64,000 nt of DNA from Vandiemenella viatica (lineage: Eukaryota; Arthropoda; Insecta; Orthoptera; Morabidae). The position numbers were made by a program, and so were the translations under genes. The notes under the pieces were generated by a model. It was not told where the DNA came from. It made no database searches and saw nothing but the letters and a program-made list of their open reading frames with translations. The DNA lies in contig CM061919.1 in the NCBI GenBank assembly GCA_031002005.1, forward strand, positions 38,529,088 to 38,593,087. Reading direction: 5' to 3'. The first letter of the stretch is position 1; every line of letters starts with the position of its first letter. Of the stretch, positions 55,223-64,000 are shown one piece after another.

Positions 55223-57260
55223 TAAGCAGGTGGCTTTCGTCAAAGAAACGCGTTGAGGCAGCGGCCAAAACAACAATAAGTCAAAGGATATACAATTTCC
55301 TTTTGATGGCTGTTAAATAAATAGGTAAGCGCTCGTTAAAATTACGATAACATTAGTTTCATATCAACGAATAATCAAATTTTCAGCAGCAAATTAGTAA
55401 ATTGTCACAATTTCTCTATCTGAAAATACAGGAAATGTAAATAAAAAGCTGTAACCGTGTAGTTCAGATAACGTGTGCGGCACTTAAAAAATAATTATAT
55501 AGTTATAAAATCGTTCTAAATACGCACCATAACTCAAATTACAGAAATGTGTACTCCAAACAAACGTAAGTTTTGATGAACACGTAAAAGTGTATTTATT
55601 TACTTAAGAATGGCGAAGGTTGACAAAAACAAACGCTTGTTCACATGAGTCAAATGCCAACTGGAAGGGTACAGGCAAACAGTGCAAAATATCCGACAGA
55701 GACCGAGTGGGACAGCGAGTTACGCAGACTGACACGCTTTTCCGCCGGATTTTGCGGATTGCGGAACCGCTCCATTTTGTGCGGGATCCGCCAGACTGTC
55801 TAATGATGCGGGATGCCGCTTTGCTGGATTGCAATCGCTATTTATCATCTACATAAGATGGAAGGTGCACACAGAATAGAAGTTTAGAATAGTATTTTGA
55901 GCTGCAATGCACTGCACTGCGCTGCCTTCCGTTGCCTGGGTTTCACTGCGCTGCACTGCGTTGCATAGTGGAGATATAATTCGGCTCTCTTCTGCTTTAC
56001 CATATTTCGAATTTTCGGTTAAATACTTTCAGTGTTTTTGCTAAAATACTCAATACTTCCCTTGATAATATAGTACAGTCTCTCTACCCCTACCCCCCCC
56101 CCCCCACACACACACAAAAAATCCACTTTCATTTATCTTAAATCATATTCAAGCTTGCAGTCAACATAGGTCAGATCATATTACCTCAATATCGTGATAA
56201 AATTCTGTATCCAAATTTTAGGTATCAGGTACATAAGTTGGAGGGAGTGTACAAAAGCGCAGGTTGATGTGAACTGTAATGCAATGCACTGCGCTGAACC
56301 GCATTGCACCGCACTGCACAGTGTTGCACTGTTTTGCACTGTGTTGCACTGCGCTGCCTTGCGTGTCATATTGTGAGCTATACTTCCTCACTCATATGCT
56401 TTTCCCTTTTTCTTTCAGATTTACTACATCCCTTGATAATAAGGTCCAGAGTTTCAACTGCTAACGAAGGGGGAAAAAAATCCACTCCCATATATCGTAA
56501 ATCAAGTTCCAGCTTGCTGTCAACATTGTTCATACCATTGCCTAATTATCGTGATGTAATTATGTAAACAAATTTTAATTATCTGGTACTTAAGATGGAG
56601 GGTGCGCTGCACTGTGATGCATTACGCTGCACCACGCTGCACCGCGGTGAACTGCGTTGCATTGCGTTGCATGTTGTGAGCTATAATTACACACTCATCT
56701 GCTTTACCCTTTCCGAACTTTAATTGTAATTTCTTCCAGTGTTTTTGGGAAAATATTCAGTCCTTCCATTGATAATATACTTCGGTCTCCCAATTCTACA
56801 CTCGTCTGCTTTATCCTCTACGAATTTTAATTTTAAATTCTTCCAGTGTTTTTAGTATAATTTACAGTCCTTCCCTTTATAATACAGTTTTGTATCCCAA
56901 TCCCTTCCCTAGAAAACAATTCCACACCCTTAAATCAAGTTCCAGCTTGCAGTCAACATTGGTCAGACAATTGCCTCAATATCGTGATTTAATTCTGTAT
57001 CCACATTCTAGTTATCAGGTACCTAAGTTGGAGGGTGTACATAAGAATAGCTGGAATTGTATGTTGAACTGCAGCACACTGCACTGCTCTGCACTGTGTT
57101 GCACTGCGTTGCGCTACGCTGCACTGCTTTGCATATTGTTAGCAACATATCTACACTCATCTGTATTACCCTTCACGAATTTTATTATAAAATTATTTCA
57201 GTGTTTTTCTTAAAATATTCAATACATCCCTTGATGATACTGGATGTTAGATATTGTTTT

Positions 57261-57825
57261 TAAGCACTGTAATCTTGATACCTGTTGCGTTTTTGGACTA
57301 CGGTTGAATAGCGGCTTAGTATGTTCCTTTATATTGTGGTGTTGTGCTCCAGAAGTCTTGAAGATTTAGTCTGAATTTTTGCTTCACCCGCAGAAGAAAG
57401 TGGGTTTAAGGCAACGGTAAGACAAGGAACATACATTTCTTGACTCCGCGTTTAGCCAGCGATTCTACTACTTCGTTGTAAGTGAGACCGGAATATCCTT
57501 TTAACCGCATAAATCTACACTTATGTTGACACTGTCATTTCGATGGTCTCCGTTATGTTTCTATTGCTGCTGAGATTCCATTGTTGATTCTGGAGCCATT
57601 GCAGAGCTCTTCTGGAATTGATTAGGATGAGTGTTTTCTTGAAATTTCGGCCAATTCCATAACGGGTCGCTTCCTTAATTGCTAGAGCATCAGTGGGGTA
57701 AATTAAAACCTCGACTGGTAGAGAGAAGAATGCTCCATAGTTGGTAGTCGGGAAATAATAAGCGAATCCTTCACTGTGATCTGTCTTGGAATAACCTGTG
57801 TAGATATGGGTGAAGTCCTACCAAA
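57261..57825 (-). pseudogene. Non-LTR retrotransposon RNase H domain fragment
   Basis: The minus strand reads HIYTGYSKTDHSEGFAYYFP (about 57745-57810), FFSLPVEVLIYPTDALAIKE (about 57670-57735), KTLILINSRRALQWLQNQQW (about 57575-57640) and, further on, GMYVPCLTVALN-like residues near 57410-57440. The order matches the RNase H domain that follows reverse transcriptase in R1/jockey/I-type elements. Several stops are present. The usual D-G-S motif reads G-Y-S, so a catalytic aspartate is lost. Confidence 0.75.
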
Positions 57826-58645
57826 ATGATGATAGAAGTTTTGTGCAGTTTCAAATGGAAGATATGGTGGCTACATTGACTAGCCGAAGCAGCTGTGCAG
57901 AAATATATTAGCAAACAATTCAGGGTTACTTTCAAAAATGCTCTGCGCTTTGCATTTTCTGTATATAAAGATCATGGAACATGTACTGATACTCATCCTC
58001 ACTGAATTCATGCAGACACCATAGCAATGTGTGAGAGAATTGCCAATGAAATCATGCAAATCGTGAATGTTTACACTTTCCTGAACGATGAAGAATTAAT
58101 TTTAAGTGATGAATCGTATCTCTAGGAAGAATGTGAGAATTTCCCATTTACAGAAGAATCTTAGGTCAATGCGCCTTAGGACCCTCCTCGGTGCGCATTG
58201 CACTAGATTACAAAGCTAAAGAGGTTGTTTTCGCTGCAATTCATCCAAATTTTTCATTGAAATTTCTTTAATGCAGTGGTTTTTTACGTTTGAAGAATTA
58301 TTTGATACTATAGAAGGAAAACGTCATGGCAGGAGGAACTAGAGAAGACAGACAAACCATGCTTCATAGATTCAGAGACTTCCCAGAAATTCATGGCTGC
58401 TCGAAGTTGCAACGACCACGTAACGTCGAGAACAGTAGTGTGCTAAGTCGAACGCCCTTCCACTTCCCTTTGTCTTATAACTTCAGATTTCTTGCTAGTG
58501 ATACATGCGTGAAGAATTTAAAAAGAAAGTAAGGTTGCAAGACTAGAGGATATAGCAGAACGATTCAGAACACATGCGATGTTGACTATAACTAATTTAG
58601 AATCAAAATTCGTTATTAATACTGATCAAAATTGGATGTGCCTAT

Positions 58646-60354
58646 TAGTGATGTGCCGGATATCCGTATCCGTATCCGCGGATGTCCGAGGGGGAAAAAA
58701 AATCTGTATCCGTATCCGTTACTTTTTTTAGCGGATCTTTAACGGATCTTTTGTAAATAATTTCATCAAGCACGTATATAAACTTTTAAAGATAGGTAAC
58801 AATGAAATACTATTGACTTCAATTCCAATTACTTTGTATTTGTTAAAATCTCATATCTGGCACATTTATATTGCAAAAATGAATTATTTAAACATTTATT
58901 TTACTAGGTTACCAAAGGTAACTGGTAACTTGCGACTGTAGTAAGTTTTAAGGTATTATTTTAACCAACTTCATGGTGAGATCAGACCTCTAATCTTTTG
59001 TGATTGGCTAGCTGAAATTGTTATTTAGGTACTGTTAAAGTGTTTGCATTAGATAAAACAATCACTTTTACAGAAACTTAAAAAAATAAATTTTATGTTT
59101 AAAATTAAGTTTGGTAAATTGTACTTCAAAAAGAGTAACTTGGCAGCTTTGTCACCCAAAAGTCTATTGCGATGAGGATCATAAATAATTCCTGTTGCAC
59201 TGAAAAACTGCTCACTTGTAACTCTTGTTGCAGGTGATGATAAATATGTGCGAGCCATGTGTCATAGACTTCCAAATATTTTACTGTTATTCCTAACAGC
59301 TTTTTTAAGAACCAGGTGCAGCTGATGTTCTGTACACTCAATATTATCTACGTCAGATAAAGTGCAGGCACGCTTCATGTTGGATCCCCCATTTCTTACC
59401 ATAAACTGCACATTCTGTTTGGGATTCCCTACTCTTCAAACAAACTTTGAAATATTGCTGAAATTTCCACTTTTAAAGCGATATTTTTTCCTATAAAATA
59501 TTTTGTTAAGGATAACAATGAAACACCTGACCAAAAAATCCTACCAGGTATATGATGTGAAGGAAACTTTCTCAAAATCCTTCAACACGTTCTTTATTTT
59601 CGGTCGTAAAGTTCGCTGCAAATAAATTACGTAAAATATTTCCTGCCTTTTAGAACATAATTTGCAACAACATGATCCATCAATCGTCGGAACCCAAAAT
59701 CTTCTACGTGTTGAAATGATAATCCAGATAAAGCTATCATTTCTGCAATTAAATAGTTAATTTTTATTTCGCAATGTTCCACATTTTCACTTTTTCTATG
59801 TATTTGTTAAAAAGGTTTTCTATTTACCGTTTATAAAGACGTTCCCTGCTGAATGTTTTCACCGGCTATCTTCTTAGCGGACTTTTAAGAATAACTAATA
59901 TTTTTGTGGGTGTTTCGTCTGAAGGTGATTTTTTAACGAAGTTGTACCTTTATGTCAATACATTCATTCACAAAATTTGTTTTTAGCAGATTCGTCATTT
60001 ACTATCGTAAAATATTTCCGTATTACACTACTATTCTTTTTTTGTAGAAATTGTTTTATTTTAATTTAACTTACAAGTTCCCAAAAAACACAAGCATATA
60101 TAATCTACTCTATCCTATGCAATCTTAAAATATAAATATAAACACACACAGTGCAAGGTCAAAACACGTAGCGTATGCTGGATGTTCGTTGATAATAGAT
60201 CGTAGCTGACGACTTTTTCACTGGGTTCCTAGTTGAGGAAGTTGAGAAAGTTGAGATCCGTATCCGTATCCTTATTCGCGGAACTAGACACTAATGATCC
60301 GTATCTGTATCCGTATCCGCGGATATACATTTTTGACGATCCGGCACATCACTA
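58646..60354. mobile_element. hAT element family 4, complete ends
   Basis: The perfect 8-bp duplication GTGCCTAT (58638-58645, 60355-60362) flanks identical 16-bp ends TAGTGATGTGCCGGAT. Subterminal regions repeat ATCCGTATCC words at both ends, which are probable transposase-binding sites. A C-terminal transposase fragment is on the minus strand. Length 1709 bp. Target: the pogo-like pseudogene, just after its NTDQNW motif. Confidence 0.93.
59049..59341 (-). pseudogene. hAT transposase C-terminal dimerisation domain
   Basis: The frame at 59049-59258 reads ARTYLSSPATRVTSEQFFSA then TGIIYDPHRNRLLGDKAAKL and LLFLKYN. This is the highly conserved hAT C-terminal dimerisation motif (PAT..-SER-FS-, R-R-L, -L-FL--N). 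A frame change near 59250 joins it to the preceding sequence in 59126-59341 (YLEVYDTWLAH). The catalytic core is gone, so the element is non-autonomous. Confidence 0.85.
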
Positions 60355-61179
60355 GTGCCTATGGACGTATTTATAACCGCTCTTTGCAGTTCAAAGGCTC
60401 GTAGACTGTATTCGCGCGAAAACAGAACTTAGCACAATGAGCCATTCTTACACGGCGCAGTATGGTTTGACGCAGTCTGGAGAATAGCTACCACATATAT
60501 TCCTTTGTATTCAGGAACCAGGCAACCAATTTTTTCCAAGGATACGTAAAGAAGTTCTGCCGACCTGTTAAAAATCGGTAAAGCTGACAAAAGAATTGTA
60601 CAACTTTTTTTTGGTTGTTCGTTAAACCATAAGTCGGAAACTTAGAATTTTTGTATTGATTGATTTGTGGAATGGCAACGTTTATATGACGGTTAATGAT
60701 CAAGTCTTCGAAAATGTAAACGTTACTTGCACAGTAAAAATGTAGGCATTTATGTCAGCCATATAATGTGTATTTCTATAGGCAGATAAAAATACAGATA
60801 AAGAAGGCTTCAAAACGCTCCTGAACTTTTACAAGAATTTTAAATTTCTCGTGAAGATGCTTTTAAGATAAATTCAATTATTGACTACATTTTGCGAGCG
60901 CCTATATTTTATGACATGATAATATATGCCTGTTATGATTCCAAATTAACGAAGGAAAGACCGGAATTTATAAATGTTAGCGAAATTTTCTTTCCTACTT
61001 CCATAATAAATGCAGTATGTGGCGGTGAAAGGATATCTTCTATAAAATATTTACGTAATTTGTGTTTCAAATGTTTTTATGATTTATATCATCCAAATAT
61101 TTGCGTATATTTCAAAGGAAAATGCCGACTTAGGGACCTGTCCCAACCGTAAACATCTTGCGTGCCTTAATCACCGCCG

Positions 61180-62540
61180 GAATACAGAGCGTGTGGTCTA
61201 ACAGAAATATTGTTCTCCACATTCACACGTAATGAAATATATGCCGGGATGCCTAAGGCCCAACCCATCCTTGACTTTGCCTAGTGGGTCCCTTACCTTC
61301 TTAGGTGGCCTGAAAAAAATTTTAATCCCGACTTTGTTTAACATTCTGGCGATTTTAGCTTAAATTGCCCCGGCGTATGGTATAAACGCATATTGGTCTG
61401 CTTGCTGCTTCTCCGTCGTCTTCTACTTCTTGCGAAAAGCTCTGTTGATTTCTGCCTCACTGTATCCGTTCATTCGGGAAGTGCGTCGTAAACGGCCCAG
61501 TTTTGCCGGAAGACTGTTCACGTAGCAGATCGCTTTGGCACGGCGTACCAAGATCGACAATACAACATTGCGATGAGCGGGATGGTGGTAGCTCTGCGCC
61601 CCCAGATGTAAGTCAGTTTGAGTAGGCTTCCTGTAAAGACGATGCTCCAGAGTGCCATCTGGATTCCTCGTAATTAAAATATCCAGGAAAGGCAGACAAC
61701 AGTCCCGTTCCACCTCCATCGTAAATCTGATATTATCATTAATTCCATTAAGTGTTCAAGGAATTCGTCCAGTTTCTCTCTTCCGTGTGGCCTTATCACA
61801 AACGTATCATCCACGTATCTCTAAAAAGAAGTTGATCGAAGTTGTGCACTTTCAAGAGCGATGTCCTCAAAATATTCCATAAACTTCTTGGCGACCACTG
61901 GGGAGAGAGGTGAACCCATGGCCTCCCCGTCACGTTGTTCAAAATAACTCCCTTCAAATAAGAAGTACGTTGAAGTGAGAGTATGGCGGAAAAGTTCTAC
62001 CATGGGTGGTTCGAAATGCTGCCCGAGGAGTTTCGAAGTATCAGCCAGAGGAACCCTTGTGAAAAAGGACACTACATCAAAACTGACCATGATGTCATTA
62101 GGTACTAGTCTCAACTCTTTTATTGAACCAAAAAGCCATTTGAATTCCGCACATGGTAAGCACATTTACCCACTATTGAACTCAGCATTCTGGAAAACAC
62201 TTGGCCAAAGAATATGTAGGTGAGCCTATGGTACTCACTATAGGTCGTAATGGAACTCGCTCTTTATGTTCTTTAGGTAAACCATATATCCTTGGAGGGA
62301 TCGGAGCTATGGGATGACGTCTTCTAATTGTTTCCGGCGGAAGACCTGAAGTTTTCAAACGTAAAATAGTCCTCCTCACTATTGACGACGTTGGATCGCA
62401 AGTCAGTCTAACATAAGCTTCATCTTCCAAAATGGTGTATATTTTCCGCCTGTTGCCATGAGCTTGGTGGAGTTTCCTTTATCTGCCGGCAAAATGATGA
62501 TGTCTTAATTCCGCCATAACTCCCTAAGTTCTCTCCACTC
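61180..62540 (-). pseudogene. Penelope-like reverse transcriptase with GIY-YIG remnant
   Basis: Minus-strand order: [14 protein letters not shown] (about 62465-62515), [20 protein letters not shown] (62205-62300), MVSFDVVSFFTRVPLADTSK (62030-62095), DGEAMGSPLSPVVAKKFMEY (61880-61950), RYVDDTFVIRPHGREKL (61775-61825), CCLPFLDILITRNPDGTLEH (61630-61700), YRKPTQTDLHL (61600-61635), and a GIY-YIG trace GIYFITCECG (about 61210-61245). The YVDD catalytic motif survives. Penelope elements prime reverse transcription with a GIY-YIG endonuclease rather than an apurinic type. Stops and frameshifts inactivate it. Confidence 0.9.
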
Positions 62541-62990
62541 GGCCGCCAGAATGTTAAACAAAGTCGGGATTAAACATTTTTTCCGGCCACCTAAGAAGGT
62601 AAGGGACATACTATGCAACGACAAGGATGGGTCCCGGCATATATTCGACTCCGTGTGAATGTGGACAACGATATATCGGGCAGAGCACACGATCTGTATT
62701 CCAGCGGTGTTTAGAGCACGCAAGATGTTTACGCTTGGGGAAGTCCAAGAAGCCTTTCATAGTATCCAGGAAAGGCATACCTTCCATTTCGAGACGACAA
62801 AAATACCATCTTTTCCCATGTGTTTTGGGATAGTGTGATTAAGGAGACTGTGGAGATACGGCTAGCTGATGGAATTGTAAATAGGGATTCGGGATACCGC
62901 CTCAGCAATGCAATGGCCACCGGAATGCAGGACTAGACAATTTAATATGAACGCACGAACTTCCATTCGAAACTCCCAAGGAGGAAAGGA
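62541..62990 (+). pseudogene. Penelope GIY-YIG endonuclease end, inverted second copy
   Basis: The plus strand reads ARMLNKVGIK then FFRPPKKVRD (62545-62605) and GIYSTPCECGQRYIGQSTRS (62637-62696), VFQRCLEHARCLRLGK (62697-62745). The first two phrases also occur on the minus strand at 61290-61380, so the element's 3' parts lie as inverted repeats around the reverse transcriptase. GIY and YIG motifs are intact in this copy. A frameshift follows the linker near 62620. Inverted partial copies are a known Penelope arrangement. Confidence 0.85.
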
Positions 62991-63420
62991 ACTGCAGGGC
63001 ATACCCTCATTATATGGTAGAGAGTAGTGTTCTCATAAGGTTCCTGGGCCATATCCCGTTAAGTGACGTCACAGGGGAGGGGGTGGGGGGTGAAGACCAC
63101 GGCGAGAATTGCGTGTTTAGTTCACAAACCAGCCGCGAGATGGCAGCACCGTACAGTGCTAACCTCAGTCTGTGTGATACCGCTGTACAGTAATTATGTC
63201 CCGCTATTTCCGGGCGTACTGTAACTCGGCGTGGATGACGCGTCGGTGAAAGTAGCACGGTCGCTTGGCGAGCAACGGTTTCCGTTATGCACTATTCCTG
63301 GTGTGTGTATGGACTCGGGTACTTTTCACAACACAATTTTCCGTTCGTGACAGAGTATAAATTCTGTGCCAAACTTCTTCTCATCCTCATTGCTCATCAG
63401 TATCTTATAGAGTGAACATC
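62991..63420 (+). promoter_or_regulatory. Putative promoter and 5' untranslated region
   Basis: TATAAAT lies at 63356-63362 in the context GAGTATAAATTC. Initiator-like TCATT (A at 63389, 33 bp after the TATA start) and TCAGT (A at 63399) follow. The first has the classic spacing. A perfect CRE palindrome TGACGTCA is at 63064-63071, and the region 63060-63300 is GC-richer than its surroundings. A predicted 5' untranslated region of about 20-30 nt leads to the ATG at 63421, which has A at -3 and G at +4. Confidence 0.6.
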
Positions 63421-64000
63421 ATGGACCACACATCAGGTTTTTCTCCAGTACTGACTGCTGAAGACATTGAACAGTATTTGGCAAATGGTGAGTTAATTTT
63501 CTGTTATTAATTATAATTATAATTATTATTCTAAATAAGTAAGTTTCATTTTAATTTTATTTTACAGGTCTTCCCGACATCTCGCAACTAATCAATGATG
63601 AATTTCTGACTGGTAAGGTTTATTATATTTTAGTTTTTGTTGCTGATAAATTTACTCGTTTTGATATTACTAATTATTACTTTTATTCTATTGTAGACTC
63701 ACGGCGGTAACTATGGGCAACCTAGAGGAGCGATACATTCTTGCAGGCGGTAAGTGATTAACATTGTTTCAGATTAATTATTTTTCATGTGAATACTAAC
63801 ACATATGTGACTGACATTATTTATTTTGTTGCAGATGCCTCTGATGAAATTAATGCTGTTGGCCTTACCAGTAAGTAGCTAATACTTTAAATAATTTTTT
63901 ATGTGAATGCTTAAAGCGTATGATTGACATTATTTATTTTCTTGTAGATGTGAGTGAATGTGCTTTTCCTGAGATCTCCACTGAGGAAATTATGGATTGT
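63421..64000 (+). CDS. Probable host gene with phase-1 microexons, 5' part only, unknown product
   Basis: Predicted exons: 63421-63487 (MDHTSGFSPVLTAEDIEQYL, then AN), 63568-63612 (GLPDISQLINDEFLT), 63726-63749 (EERYILAG, weak acceptor), 63835-63870 (DASDEINAVGLT) and 63948-64000+ (NVSECAFPEISTEEIMDC). Donors are GTGAGT, GTAAGG, GTAAGT and GTAAGT; acceptors end in TTTACAG, CCTAG, TTGCAG and TTGTAG. Every junction is phase 1, so exons 2, 3 and 4 (45, 24, 36 nt) can each be skipped without a frameshift. The third and fourth introns are sequence duplicates. There is no signal peptide in exon 1, and the peptide is acidic. I do not recognise the family. The gene continues past the window. Confidence 0.6.
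63697..63749 (+). other. Alternative extended exon 3 with in-frame stops
   Basis: A stronger-looking acceptor (TTTTATTCTATTGTAG, ending 63696) would give a 53-nt exon ending at the same donor. In the phase set by exon 2 it meets TAA after four codons and would shift frame. Using it would truncate the protein, so it could be a poison exon, or the upstream acceptor may simply not be used. Confidence 0.35.

Larger units (their letters stand above)
53394..55840. mobile_element. hAT element family 3, copy 2, with nested mariner-type element
   Basis: Termini TAAGGATTGCAATCCCGC and, from the right, TAGCGATTGCAATCC are flanked by GTTATCAT (53386-53393) and TTTATCAT (55841-55848), an 8-bp duplication with one change. 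Without the 861-bp insertion it is about 1.58 kb and collinear with 45653-47256. The copies give an empty-site comparison for the mariner-type insertion. Confidence 0.9.
53100..57250 (+). repeat. Macrosatellite, about 300-400-bp unit, about five copies
   Basis: Each unit runs: CACTG-type burst, ATATTGTGAGCTATAATT, ACACTCATCTGCTTTACC, CTTGATAATATAGTACAGTC, AAATCAAGTTCCAGCTTGCA with GTCAACAT, CTCAATATCGTGATAAAATT, then GGTACATAAGTTGGAGGGTG. Copies start near 53100, 55905, 56275, 56600 and 57060. The first is interrupted by the hAT at 53394-55840. Unit lengths differ because parts are missing. Confidence 0.85.
57890..61152 (+). pseudogene. Pogo-like transposase pseudogene, split by a hAT
   Basis: Before the hAT: FPLSYNFRFLASDTCVKNLK (58440-58530), resembling a CENP-B/pogo-type helix-turn-helix, and KFVINTDQNW (58605-58637), the first catalytic-region motif with its Asp. 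After it: SHSYTAQYGLTQSGE (60440-60485), LCIQEPGNQFFPRI (about 60505-60550), and 60892-61152 with RAPIFYDMIIYACYDSKLTK and RPEFINVSEIFFP. The order fits a DDE transposase of the pogo branch of Tc1/mariner. Stops and frameshifts are many. The N-terminal part 57890-58320 reads weakly and is uncertain. Confidence 0.65.

Overview
The window looks like intergenic DNA from a large, repeat-rich arthropod genome, most likely an insect. The reasons are AT-rich sequence, spliceosomal introns, tRNA-derived SINEs, and several kinds of eukaryotic transposon: Helitrons with Pif1-type helicase remnants, hAT, mariner-type, pogo-like, Penelope and several non-LTR clades. Nothing bacterial or viral was recognised. 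I cannot name the species. Almost every protein-coding remnant is transposon-derived and broken; the one likely host gene begins at the extreme right edge.

Left part (1-17.1 kb). A partial Helitron, a tRNA-like SINE and a duplicated block carrying a hAT element run into a gap of exactly 1000 N (2631-3630). A second, truncated hAT follows. From 7.1 to 12.4 kb lies a decayed RTE-like retrotransposon on the minus strand, cut in two by a 2.77-kb Helitron (7594-10367). A near full-length CR1-like LINE on the minus strand fills 12.6-16.8 kb, with a zinc-finger/SGNH-type ORF1, an endonuclease and a reverse transcriptase.

Middle (17.1-34 kb). Two Helitrons abut head to tail at 17874. Nested in or near them are a Harbinger-like MITE, a complete hAT (8-bp target duplication CTGTGCAC), a Helitron with a helicase C-terminus (22728-24944) and two LINE 3' ends. 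The first duplicated block then recurs (26.5-28.3 kb) with its hAT at the identical target site. A second hAT family (30036-31491, with a MITE inside), a 74-bp satellite, a CA microsatellite and a G-rich hAT MITE follow.

34-42 kb is a readable insertion stack. An RTE-like element on the minus strand is interrupted first by a CR1-like LINE (36170-38306, duplication GATAGTT) and then by a 3.06-kb element with about 545-bp inverted repeats (38395-41450, duplication ATG). The latter carries a protein with FEN1/XPG-like nuclease motifs and a C-terminal CXC domain, and it is one of the two most interesting objects here.

42-57 kb holds a 120-bp tandem repeat, a 426-bp foldback element, a minus-strand Helitron (44840-48074) whose helicase gene is split by a hAT, a second head-to-tail Helitron junction (48767), a 1.2-kb CACTG-type pentanucleotide array with a SINE inside it, and a macrosatellite. 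The macrosatellite is interrupted by another hAT copy that itself contains a mariner-type element.

57-63 kb contains an RNase H fragment, a pogo-like transposase pseudogene split by a hAT (58646-60354), and a Penelope-like element with an inverted second 3' end. At 63.06-64.0 kb a TATA-containing promoter precedes a probable host gene made of tiny exons (67, 45, 24, 36 and at least 53 nt), all joined in phase 1, with two introns that are recognisably duplicates of each other. The gene continues beyond the window and its product is unknown.
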